Shown here: positions 21,762 through 32,753 of the stretch, in pieces
Layout of the letters: every line of letters starts with the position of its first letter
How positions within the stretch are numbered: position 1 is the stretch's first letter
Source of the DNA: Erigeron canadensis
Lineage: Eukaryota > Streptophyta > Magnoliopsida > Asterales > Asteraceae
NCBI RefSeq assembly: GCF_010389155.1
Contig: NC_057767.1
Span: forward strand, 20,471,723 to 20,535,722
DNA: 64,000 bases
Reading direction: 5' to 3'
Made by a program: the position numbers and the translations under genes
Notes under the pieces: model-generated
What the model was told of the DNA's origin: nothing
What the model saw: the letters and a program-made list of their open reading frames with translations, nothing else
Database searches by the model: none

Positions 21762-22241
21762 GAGCAATGTTTTAAATACCGGTAAATACCGGCCGGTATC
21801 ACCGGTACCGGAGACCACGCCGATATTTTAAGTCCGGTATTTTCTCGGTATTTTCATTATTCAATACCGGCCGGTATTTCCGGTATTCTCGGTATTTTCC
21901 GGTATTACCATACTGGTATCGGTATTTTCAAAAAATAAATTTTGATTTTTTAAAAAAATTATTTTTATGATACTTTAATGTTATTTTTTGTTATTTGTGA
22001 CTTTAAAACCTATATTTTGTTATGAAATACATATTTGGTATTATTTTTGATTAAATTATAATTGCATTTTGACTATTTTTGTTAAATTGTAACAAGTTTT
22101 GTAGGATTTTTACACAAAAAATATAATAAATTAAAAATAGTTGTACCGGCCGGTATTTCCGATATTACCGATAATACCGGTAATACCGGAAAATTTTTCC
22201 ACACCGGTATAACTAAAATACCGGTTTTTAAAACATTGCTC
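21762..22241. mobile_element. TACCGG-rich MITE, 480 bp
   Basis: Terminal inverted repeats GAGCAATGTTTTAAATACCGG (left) and CCGGTTTTTAAAACATTGCTC (right). Subterminal clusters of TACCGGCCGGTATT and CGGTATT(T/C) lie at both ends and an AT-rich core is between. Target duplication is unclear. It lies at the left border of LINE-derived sequence. Confidence 0.8.
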
Positions 22242-25145
22242 GAGAGTGAAGAGTTTGACACTCTCGTCACTACCAACCGGAAGCAAGATGGAGGACTGCG
22301 TAATACAGGGGCTTTTGTATGTTTGAAACAAAAGTTAAAACGTCTCAAACTAGTGGAACTGAAGACGTGGAACAAGAACAGAGTCCCCATTCGCAATAGA
22401 GACCACATTACTTGAGAGATTGCTGATGTTGATAACGAGCTTTCCAGGGATAATGATAAAGTCGAGTTATGCAATCAGAGACGTTTTCTCATGGCAAAAG
22501 CTAATACTTTGGATCACAATGCAAATCGGGACTTGAAATAAAAGGCAAAAATCAAATGGTGCATTGAAGGAGATGAAAACTCAAAATTCTTACATGTCGT
22601 GATTAATAAGAAAAGACGAGTTGCTTCTTTAAAAGGAGTTAAACATAATGACGTTTGGATCAATGAACCTAGAGATATCAGAAGTTGTTTTTACAATAAT
22701 TTTAGATAAGTTTAAGAAAATTGGAAGGGCTTCCTATTTCTCTTGATTCGGATAATTTCAAGAAACTCCCTGATTCTAACTCTGTTATGCTTGAGGCGGA
22801 TTTTTCTATTGATAAAACAAAAACTGGCAGTTGGAACTGTGGTGGGGAGAAAGCTCTTGGGCGGATGAATTATCTTTTGCTTTCATTATAAGGCATTGGG
22901 ATACTCTGAAAAATGAAATCGTCGACATGGTTTCAGAATTTCAAAACCAAGCAGTCATTCCTCCCGGTTGTAATTCCTCCTTTATCACTTTACTTCCTAA
23001 GGTTCTTAATACCCTAATTGTTTCCGATTTCAGGCCCATTAGCTTAATTGGTATGCAATACAAGATCATTTCAAAGTTGTTTTCTAATCGTCTTGCCAAT
23101 GCGGTTGATTCTATCGTAAGTCCTGAACAAACTGCATTCATCAAAGGCAGGCAAATTTTGGATGGCCCCATGCTCCTTAACGAAGTTATTGACTATTATA
23201 AGAGTCGATGCCTTTCAAGATCGATTTTGCCAAGGCTTCTGATTCTTTGTTATGAGACGTTTTATTATTCATATTGTCAGTTATGGGATTTAGTCATAAA
23301 TGGATTTCGTGGATAAAAACCTGTTTATTTTCTGCAAGATCATCTGCCATGGTTAATGGGAGTCCCACTGAAGAATTTCTCATCTGTTGTGGCTTACGTC
23401 AAAGAGATCCCATAGCACCGTTTCTATTTATCATTGCTATGGAGGGACTCCACGTGACTTTAAATAATTTGGTTAGATGTGGGAGGTTTGCTTGTGCTAA
23501 CATCAACGATGTTTCTATTTCTCATCTATTTTACGCAGATGATGTTATGTTGGTAGGCAATTGGATCAAGTCGAATTTAAATGTCATCTCTAATGCATTT
23601 CGATTCTTCTACTGTGTATCGGGTCTAAAAATCAATTTTGATAAGTCTTCCATTATCGGTATTGGGGTTGACGAAGCTGAAGTCTCGCATATGGCCAATG
23701 GTATTGGATGCAAAATTGAGTAAATATCGTGGCATCCCATTTGGTTGCAACTCTAGAAGAATCAATACTTGGAACCCAATTTTGAGTAAATTTCAGAAAT
23801 GACTTTCCAACTGGAAGGCTAATTTATAATCTATAGGAGGTAGATCTACTTTAGTATCTTCGGCCCTCGGTTCCTTGGGGATTTATTTCCTTTCCATTTT
23901 CCGGATGCCTAGAAAGGTTAATCAAGTTTTAGAGTCCATCAGATCTAACTTTTTTTCTGGGATGGTTCTAGTTCCAATAGAAAATTAGCATGGATTAAAT
24001 GGGGTAAAGTAAATAGCTTCAAAAGAAGAGGGAGGTATTGGCATTGGAAGTTTGGACGCCATGAACAAGGCACTTCTTTACAAAAGGAGATGGCGTGCTC
24101 TTGATAGTCTGAACAATCTATGGGTTACAGTCTTAAAGGCGATAGATGGTAAAGGTTGCTTCTCTAATTTTGTTTCTAATAATACAGGTTGCTGGTCTAG
24201 AATGTAGAGACAGTAAAAGAATGCCATCAAAAATCCGATATACGTGTAACGGTGGGCCACGACTTAAAGACTAAATTTTGGACAGACATTTGGTGCGGCA
24301 ATGTGGCTTTGGCTTCATAACTACCAAGACTAGTAGCTTAAATTTAAATAAAGAATGTTCGGTGAGTGATCGTCGTCAAGCTAATGGGTGGAATTGGAAT
24401 TGGAGAAGACCTTTAAGGTCTTTGCGTGAACAACATCAGGTAAATTCCCTTATTAGTTATCTCACACTAGGAGGTACGGCTACTGATGTTGATGATTCTT
24501 AATTGGTCATGGAATCTCAATGGTGAGACCGAATTTAATATTGCTCAGATAAGAAAAGAATACCGCTCATCATTGTCTTCCTCTTGATCCCAAAGTAAAG
24601 ACTAAATGGACCTCACTTCTTCCCAAGAAAGTGAATTGAATATATTTATTTGGAGAATGAGATGGAATTGTATCCCCACCAATGTCAAACTATTTGCAAG
24701 GGGTATTGGCGTGAACTCGGTAAGTTGCAAGCAATGTCAAAATGGTGTAGAGACCATCAATCATATTTTTCAAAGGTGCAAGGTATCGAGAGAAACTAAA
24801 AGTCTTTTGACTTTTGAGCAATTGGATTCGGATTCACACCCTCAAGATATCATTAAATGGTGCGACAACCTCGGAATTCCTAGTAGAGTTCCTGTTAAGA
24901 TTGGAAGCTACATTGTTTACTTATTGATTGTTACTTATACACACCTTTGGATCCACAACGTCAACAGTGGAATTTTATCAGCTGGGATGAATGGAGCGCG
25001 AATCCTCTTCAAAATTTCTAGTATTTTCGAATTCTTGTAAAGTATGATGTGAATGCTTGTAGATCCATATTGAGAAGCTGGTTTCTTGGAATGGAAGACT
25101 TGCTATAGCTACAACTTTCTGTTGCTCTATATTCACGACTTGATG
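22242..25145 (+). pseudogene. LINE ORF2 reverse transcriptase, decayed
   Basis: Remnant of a plant non-LTR retrotransposon ORF2, scattered over frames with many stops. Order: a pre-RT region (KLKRLKLVELKTWNKNR at ~22335, KIKWCIEGDENSKFLH at ~22550); RT fingers and palm at 22831-23316 (SDFRPISLIGMQYKIISKLFSNRLA and EQTAFIKGRQILDG); and the catalytic FYADDVM within 23274-23723, preceded by GLRQRDPIAPFLFIIAMEGL. Then a thumb-like region (23724-24100) and a C-terminal zinc-binding domain of RVT type at 24606-25040 (WNCIPTNVKLFARG..CKQCQN..ETINHIFQRC). The protein is broken by stops and frameshifts throughout and cannot be functional. ORF1 and the 5' end are missing, and the left edge is the TACCGG MITE. 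The 3' edge is a Helitron 5' end at 25153. Confidence 0.85.
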
Positions 25146-25152
25146 GTCTTAA

Positions 25153-25300
25153 TCTATACTATATTAGAAAGAAAATTGCCCTCTTTAACATTTTATGTTT
25201 CTAACATCCCATCAAAACTAAATTATTATAAGTCTCAACTCAAGAGATGGTACTACCTGAAAACACCTCTATGTCAATGGTGAGAATTCTTTGCAATATA
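25153..25300 (+). mobile_element. Helitron 5' end fragment
   Basis: A|TCTATACTATATTAGAAAGAA matches the 5' ends of the other copies in this window. No GC-rich 3' hairpin with CTAG is found downstream, so the right boundary is arbitrary and the copy appears truncated. Confidence 0.4.
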
Positions 25301-26961
25301 AACACTCAACTTGAGACGACCAGTTATAGTGAATTTATACCAAGTCCATGGTTAGATTACTTAAATGGTGACAATAAGTAAATGACAATTGATATCGCCT
25401 ATTTTATATATATTTATTTTACGTGATATCGTTTTTTTATAATTATTTTATGTTCGTATTATTGTCATTTTTATAGACTATTATATTTAATATGTACTTC
25501 TATTAAATTATAGTATATGAGATGAGATACGTCAAGAATGAGCATGAAGTTGATTTGTGAGAAAATAAAAACTAAAGCTTAACAGACTTACAAAAGTGGA
25601 CTTGCCTGTATGATACATGAAGCAAAATAACTTTAAAGTTTCTAAACGGGTTCATGATACAGCCCAAAACAAATAATGGTTATTATTCAACTTTATGGAT
25701 GGAGTTAACAAAAGTCCATACGTGGACTACAATCAATGAAAGGAAAAGAGAATAAAGTATGGGCCGAGACGGAATAAGGAAACAATTGAATTAAGTTGGC
25801 TATATTTGTCGTGGAAGAAAGTCGGTTAAGAGGTGGAGTCACAAATAAATCCCAACGACTATATATATCATATCATATCATATATCATAATAAAATAATA
25901 TAGAATGGACATGACAATTTTTAGAATAATATAGGGAGTATTGTAAGACTTTGGTTCGTGGGTAGCAGCTCTCGATCAATCAGCCAACGACTTCTGGTTC
26001 GATCTTTTAACTCTTTTACATTTATTATTATTATTATTAGTTAGACTATATTTACTATACAATTATTATTATGAATTTTATTTATTTGATTATTGTTAAT
26101 TTTATTTATCTTGTCATGAGTAGCTAATTTTCTTTATACCCACTTGGATATGTGAGCATGTCATAGGTTGTCACTTTGTTATAATTATTATTGTTGAACA
26201 CGGTTTTTACGTTTAATTGAAGATCCATGTTTGTCTATGTTTATATATTGTTTTGGTTTTTTATATAAATTAGTTGGTAACTAATTAGAAGTTCGAGAGA
26301 AATCTATAGGATTACTAATTGGTTTATGAAAGAATTAATCGGTCTTTAATTAATTCAAAGTTATTGGAGTTCGAGAGAAACTAGTGATAGAGATTAAAAC
26401 AATCGAATTTAGATGAATGTGTTAGTCATTTATGATAGAGAGATCTAATTAGACGCTTAATAAGCAGTTCGAGAGAAAGCTTTTTAGGTTAAATCGTAAA
26501 ACCAACTTAGGACTTAATGCTTGATTGTTAGGGTAGAAATTATTCGCAATAACTATACTTTTGACAATTAAAGATGTGAGTATAACGAGAGTTTATCTTA
26601 ATTACATATTAAGTAATTCAACATAAAAAGTGACATTGTGATAATTTGACATGTGAGCTATTCCAAGTGGGTGTGCTTTTTAATATTATTGTTTCACAAA
26701 ATCTTTTTTCAATTAATTCTACAGAATTTCTAACTTTTTCAAATTAACTAACTGCTTTCAAAACCAAGGTCATGGGAGTCCTTAAAATCTAAATCTTTAA
26801 ATTACATTAAACTCGCTTACTCTTAATCGGTCTCTATAGATTCGACCTAGACTTACCTTTAAACTATATTTCATATGAACGGGTCTACTGTCCGAGAGTG
26901 TGTAGTAGTCGGTTCTAGGGTATTACTTGTTTATAAATTTAAGACTAGATTTTACACATCA
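25301..26961. mobile_element. Possible LTR-retrotransposon leader remnant
   Basis: Non-coding. Three exact GTTCGAGAGAAA motifs (26291, 26369, 26467), a phrase GTCTACTGTCCGAGAGTGTG (26883) and a run up to TTTTACACATCA just before the minus-strand LTR resemble untranslated leaders of large plant Ty3/gypsy elements. CCCACTTGG..GTGAGCATGTCA near 26140 is inverted near 26650. No gag or pol is present. 25301-26100 has nothing identifiable beyond ATC and TTA microsatellites. Confidence 0.25.
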
Positions 26962-27763
26962 ACAATGCAATAAGTAAATACAATAAAGTAAATATGGTGA
27001 GACCAAGTTGTAATTTTCGAATGTATTTTATTTATTGATGTTAAATAAAATACAAGGTTGTTGCGGAACCAAAATAATATACATAAATTTAAATATTCTA
27101 ACAACCTATGAAATACAATTGATCTATACTTGGAAATTTTCTTTCACAATCGAAACACTTAAAGTTGTGAAGTGTTCCCTTTTACGATTGAGAAAATATT
27201 GCACAAGTTCACCAAGAATATTGTAAAAGTCTGAATACGCAAAGTAGTATTTTTGTTGTGCAAAGACCTCTATTTATAGACCGTTGGCATTGGGATTCCA
27301 ACTTTATCGTATTGATATGGTTGACAGCATTTAAGGAAACTAGTTGAATTCCTTTGAAATGCTTAATAAGGTAAGCCAAGATGTTACTTTATCCAACCTG
27401 CTTTATGCACTTTTGCACTTTAATCATAGACAAATGATATTATCTTGTATAAAGCTGCATAAAGCAAAAAGGTCTTCCTCGTAATCAGTGTAAAGCATTG
27501 TAAAGGCTTTAAACTGATGCTCTCCAGTTTCTATATGAATAGAATGTCAACTGGGCTTCGCTACCATTGCCATTCTCTATCTCCCACTTGTTGTCTTCGA
27601 CTTCAATTGGAATGTCTTCAGGTTTGATCAGATCTCAACTAGAGGAAGTCTTCAGTTGCGTTGGCTGTACATTGCGACTGGACTTCAGATATTTTTGGAC
27701 AATTCTTCTGGTCTTCAGATGCAGCTGGAGAGGCTCCAGTTTTCAGTGAAACTGGACCCAACA
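26962..27763 (-). mobile_element. LTR of orphan-ORF family, minus orientation
   Basis: On the minus strand it begins TGTTGGGTCCAGTTTCAC (27763), has TATAAATA at 27278-27271 and ends near 26962 with ATTTACTTATTGCA. The PPT AATTAGGGGGAATT lies immediately upstream on the minus strand (27764-27778), so this is the 3' LTR of a copy whose internal part is cut off at about 27838. Its body is homologous to the LTRs at 27961 and 36605. Confidence 0.8.
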
Positions 27764-27837
27764 AATTCCCCCTAATTGTCCTGAAATATTTTCAAGTGTT
27801 TTCAAACTTGTTTCTATACAAGTGTAACTTTGTAAAA

Positions 27838-27954
27838 CTTGTGTTTGATAAAACCCATTAATTTTCCAAGGTTTGGACCAAATCTTGGAAAATTAATGGG
27901 TTTTAACAAACACAAGGTTTTGTAAAATCTTGGAAAATTAATGGGTTTTATCAA
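27838..27954. other. 33-bp stem hairpin at LTR-LTR junction
   Basis: 27838-27870 and 27884-27916 are inverted complements with one mismatch (CTTGTGTTTGATAAAACCC...). The loop is 13 nt. A third copy of the inner half (CTTGGAAAATTAATGGG...) follows directly at 27929-27954. It sits exactly where a minus-strand element end meets a plus-strand LTR. Confidence 0.85.
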
Positions 27955-27960
27955 CCAATT

Positions 27961-28339
27961 CTGACCAAACCTGAAGACGGTCCAGTTGAAGTCGAAGACA
28001 TCAAATGGAAGAAAGAGACTGGCCATGGCAGCGAAGCCCAGTGGCCATCTAACCGTATCAAGACTGGAGAGCATCAGTGTAAAGAACTTACAAAGCTTTA
28101 CACTAATTACGAGGAAATTGCCTTTATTGCTTTATGTACCATTACCCGGATAATAGATATTATCTTAGTATAAAGTACAAAGCAGGTTGGATAAAGTATG
28201 TACTCTGACATACTTTATTTAGCATTTTCAAGGAAAAGTTCACACATCCTTAAATGCTCCCAACGATATTTGTACGGCAAAGTTGACATTCCCAATGTCA
28301 ACCTTTGCCTATAAATAGAGGCCTTTGCACAACACAATA
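27961..28339 (+). mobile_element. 5' LTR of orphan-ORF element, left part
   Basis: Aligns with the minus-strand LTR (ACCAAACCTGAAGAC, GTTGAAGTCGAAGACA, GCGAAGCCCAG, CTGGAGAGCATCAGT, TTTACACTAATTACGAGGAA) but lacks the first ~150 bp including TGTTGGG. The promoter TATAAATA is at 28310-28317. It is interrupted at 28339 by the solo LTR and resumes at 31536. Confidence 0.8.
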
Positions 28340-31300
28340 TGTAACACCCCACCGTTGGCGGAAACATGAGGTGTCATGAAAAGTACAGCACGACATGGAA
28401 TTACATAGATACTGCTAAATAAAATAGAATATAACAAATATATTCCTAAAACATGAGTTCGAAGTCATAAAAGAACAACTTAATACAATAAGTCATTAGA
28501 TGGTATAGTCTAAGGCATTTAGCCTTAAAGTCTGACAATAAATGAAGGAGCACTAATCTCCGAAGTCCAAGCCTAGAATAACAGTCTTTATCCCTGATTA
28601 GCCTGAGTACCTGAAAAGTATACTAAAATGTGTCAACACAAAGGTTGGTGAGTTCGTAGGTTTTAGTCAAAAAGTCTAGTCGAATAAATAAGTCTTTTGT
28701 CGATTCTTTTAAGTACAAAAATAAGTATTTGTTCAATATATAATGAGCAGGGTTACGCCATATAAGTCAAAGTACTCAAGTCCCAAGTCCAAGTCTCAAA
28801 GTCTCAAAGACCTCAATGTCTCAAAGTCCGGCCTTACGGTACCTGCCTTAGTCCAAAGTCTCAAGTCTCCAATACACACAAAAAGCACGTCAAATAAGCA
28901 CAACAACAAACACATAAACACACATATACAACAAGACAGAAGCACGTCAAATGGCACAAGTAACTCTATACGCACCGGATCAATATTGAACATAAGCAGA
29001 AATCGACAAAACTGTTTAAAAGAACAAGTATACTTCTACCCCAAAACTTGTAAAAAGAGGGGCTATGAAACTCACCTGAAAGCAGCACAAGCACAAATAT
29101 CCTATATCAACGAACAGGAACACGAACTGTCAGAAACACTGAAACAAGCTCACTATCTGTCCAAAAGTCCTACATTGTCCACAAGTCACTCAATAAGTAC
29201 TTACTTATTTGCACAAGTCCATGTCCTATACTAGTGTCTTAGGAAATGCCATTATGTCTCGTCAAATGTCATAATATATATATGAGTCCCTTTGTTCTTG
29301 TAAATGTCTAAATGAAATAATTCGTTAAATAATATCACGATTTATTGTCTATATCTCGTCAAGTACTCTTATGAAATATTATTATAAAAATGTGTTAAGT
29401 CCAAAAAGTCATAAAATATGCATATATGTAATCTTTATGATTTATATATAACATTTATAAAGTCCCTTCGTTTCAAATTAATCTTTCTATTTATGTATGT
29501 ATACATATATATGTATGTTCTTATTAAAATTAGTCCTTCTATATATATATAAAAATTGTCCATTTTAATTAATTGGTATATTATATATATATATAGGTCT
29601 AATGTCCATATTATCTCCGATGTCACGTTTTATTGTTTATATCCCGTCAAGTCCTTGTATAAACGCCTTTATAAAATATATTAAGTCCGGAAAATAGTAT
29701 GATTTGTATCTTGTCTTTGCAAAGTCCTTTAATTCTTGCATTTATATATAGTCATTATAAAATCTTTTCATATAAATGTATATATATATAGTCATAAGTC
29801 CATAAAACCACGATATCACGACAATTTTTGGATTACATTATAAACACGACCCGAAATGACTAACCATAATTCACTTTGAACGAGAAATCCAAGTTTTTAC
29901 TTTTGACTAGAAAACTTAATTAATTTTGACTACAAAGTCTAGATAAGATCCAAACCCTAATTTTTAACTAATTCAAAACTTAATCCAAACTTTAACCATA
30001 AGTCCAAATAATAACCAAAATAATTCAAACTAAAAGACCAAATTAGACAAATAGTAAATCTGCCTTTGACCATGGTTGACCGCCGTAGACCGGCGTTGAC
30101 TGAATCGAAAACCAAGATCCCGGGTAGATCCGATCACAAAGAACAAGTTACAACACGATTTCCATTCGGATCTACACTATATCTAATCGAAAACAAACAA
30201 CATCATACATACACCCACGATTTTATTAGATTTCGGTTCATAACAACACATACCAAACCGAATCACAAGATTACACAACAAAACTTACCCAAGATGAAAG
30301 ATTTCGGACCGTAGTTATCGGATTTGGAAGGATTTGGGTTCAATCATTTCGGATCTAGAGATTTTCGCATATATACGTTGACATATTCTCATATTGAACC
30401 GAAAACCATACATTTTTCTCAAGAAGTTTTCGAATCTACAAATATATACCCGAAAATACACATATTTTTTTCAAGAACTCGGATCTATATACATATATAT
30501 ACACATTTATGTAACCGAAAATATATATATATGTATATAATATACAAAATTTCGAATTTAATAGAAGGAAGAAGAGAACAACCGATTTATACATATATTT
30601 ATAAAAAGATTTCGGATTTATGATTTCAGATTCAAAGGGTCTTCGGATTAAACATTTTGGATCCAATGGTTTTCGGATTTAAATCAGGAAAAAGATGAAC
30701 AAAACGATTTGACCAAACCGTAGGTCATGAACATGACGATATCCGGTCGTGAAGAAAGGAAAGAAGTCGACTTCGTGACCATAGCTTCGACTATCACACC
30801 AATCCAGTCTAAACCCGGCCGACTTATGCTCAAAACTCACATATGTTTTCGGTTTTAAAGATTTTCGTGAGTATATTTGTATGTATAAACCGATTTGTGT
30901 ATGTATAAACCGATTTGTGTAAGTATTTCGTGAGTATATTTGTATGCACCCATTTTTTGATGTGAAGATGGTGATTTCTTGATGACAATTTTCGTGAGAG
31001 AAGGAAAGGATGGGGAGGGCGGCTGGAGAGGAGAAAAAGAAAGAAAGAGTGAAGTGAGAAGGGAGGGGGAGAAAATGAGAGAAAGGGAGTTAGGGTTAGG
31101 GTTTTGTTAGTTCCCACCCTTGACCCTTGACCGAGTTGACCATCTTTGACCTTCACAAAACTCGTTTGACTCGACCATTTTACAAGACTCATGACCCGTA
31201 AATTTATTTTGTCGTCATATTTAAACGTAACTTTTTAATAGCTTTCTAACGGCTATAAATATGTTTATATTTAGTTATTAAATCTTTAACTGACTTAATT

Positions 31301-31530
31301 TTAAATATTTTACTTAATTTGGCATTTCCACAAGACAACTAGTATTCCTCCTATTCTCGAGTCCACGTACAATTTTTTTCTAAAGTCTAAGCGTTCATAA
31401 AGCCCAAATCAAATAGCAATTCATTTATTCCGTGATAAAGTCTTATAAGACTAATTACGTACATAAACTAACGAACTTAAAATGATCGGAAGGGTATTTT
31501 AGTAAAAGCGCTCAGACGACAGTTGTCACA
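28340..31530 (+). mobile_element. 3.19-kb solo LTR, chromovirus-like
   Basis: Begins TGTAACACCCCACCG and ends CAGTTGTCACA, i.e. TG...CA termini with TGTAACA/TGTCACA-like ends, and is flanked by a perfect 5-bp target duplication CAATA (28335-28339 and 31531-31535). Removing it rejoins the interrupted LTR without loss. There is no RT, integrase, PBS or PPT inside. Very long LTRs beginning TGTAACACCC are known from Tekay/Del-type Ty3/gypsy chromoviruses; the family call is inference. 28690-29820 is studded with AAGTC/AAGTCC motifs, and the ORF at 28743-29234 (Lys/Ser-rich) is a product of that repetition. Minus-strand ORFs near 30830-31192 come from CT-rich sequence. Confidence 0.8.
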
Positions 31531-31535
31531 CAATA

Positions 31536-32010
31536 ACAAGTCTTTGCATCTTTACACTTTGCAATATACTGGTGTGCTTGTGCAATATTCTCTCAATCGC
31601 AAAAAGGAACATTTCACAACTTTAAGTGTTTCGATTGACAAGAGAATTTCCAAGTTTAGATCAATTGTATTTCATAAGTTGTTAGGATATTTACATACTT
31701 GTAATATCTTGGTTCCGTATCAACCATTGTATTTTTTTTTATAATCAATAAATAAAATACATATGAAAAATACATATTGTTTCACCATTTACTTTATAAG
31801 TTAATTTATTATTGCATTGTATTTACTTATTTGAATTGTCATCTTAATAAGTAAACCTTCCAGATAACCTGGTATAATGTTTACCTTAACTGGTCTCGTC
31901 CAGATCTGGTGAACTTATTGCAAAGAAACTTCACTATTGACATAGAGATGTCTCCAGTTTAGTACCATCTGATTAAGAATTGGGACTTACAGATAGATTT
32001 ATGGATCACC
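31536..32010 (+). mobile_element. 5' LTR of orphan-ORF element, right part
   Basis: Continues the LTR after the CAATA duplication: TTCACAACTTTAAGTGTTTCG, AATTGTATTTCATAAG, ATATCTTGGTTCCG and AATCAATAAATAAAATACAT are shared with the 3' LTR at ~37220-37380. Homology continues weakly to ~31995 (CTGGTCTCGTCCAGATCTGGTG; GGGACTTACAG). The exact end and the PBS are not evident. Confidence 0.65.
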
Positions 32011-32664
32011 ATTCCAGGTGGAAAGACTCATACCACATTTTTTTTATATAAGTTTTAGGGGGAACTTATTAATTTATTTTCTCACTAGACAAATTTTCTG
32101 AAAAAAAATGTTTCTGGTACCTTGTAAATGTGTCCCTCTCATTAATAGTGGATAAGTTGACGTGCATGTTTGAAGTGACTTCTGTCGCTTTATAAATGTG
32201 TCCCTCTCATTTGTCTATATTAGTTGATGTGCGTGTTTGAGGATTGCCAGAATGGTCTAATCTGGGTACGTACTGGAATGTCCCTCCAGTGTACCATCAG
32301 TGCATGTTCTACTGGCCTAATCCACCAGTGATACTGGAGTGTCCAGTCAACCTCCAAATGCATTGAAATGAGTCTTCGTATGTTAAGTCATAATATTTTA
32401 ATACTTGATGCTAGTGCTTGCCATCCATACAAACTTTTTATCTGGACAGTTACTGTTCACCTTACGTGGCATGACTTTTTCAACTTAAAATGATGGTTTT
32501 GTTACATTGGGAAAACAAAAAGTGCAAGTTGGTAATTTTATGGGCTGTCAACCGTCATACATTTATGTGTGATGGGAAACATTAAATGCGGATGTCAAAA
32601 CCGATCAAAATTGTTTTAAATATATTTCAAACTTACCGTTTTGAATTCCATTTTCTCTTTCCTC

Positions 32665-32672
32665 TATAAATA
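32665..32672 (+). promoter_or_regulatory. TATA box upstream of orphan ORF
   Basis: TATAAATA at 32665-32672, 82 bp before the ATG at 32754, followed by a CT/CA-rich leader like a plant 5' UTR. It lies outside the LTR, in the internal region, so the ORF may have its own promoter. Upstream (32130-32245) is an imperfect ~75-bp duplication around TGTCCCTCTCATT. Confidence 0.5.
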
Positions 32673-32753
32673 CCCATATTTATCTCACTTTTCAGTTTTA
32701 TCTCGAAAATCATTTACTCCTAAATTCTTTCAGTTTCATCTTCATAAATTTCA

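Noticed and set aside
28743..29234. 163-codon Lys/Ser-rich ORF in the solo LTR
   Set aside because: Arises from repeated AAGTC/AAGTCTC motifs; no domain, and it lies within an LTR.
31085..31105. Telomere-like TTAGGGTTAGGGTTTTG
   Set aside because: Only two to three imperfect units within the solo LTR; not an interstitial telomere array.
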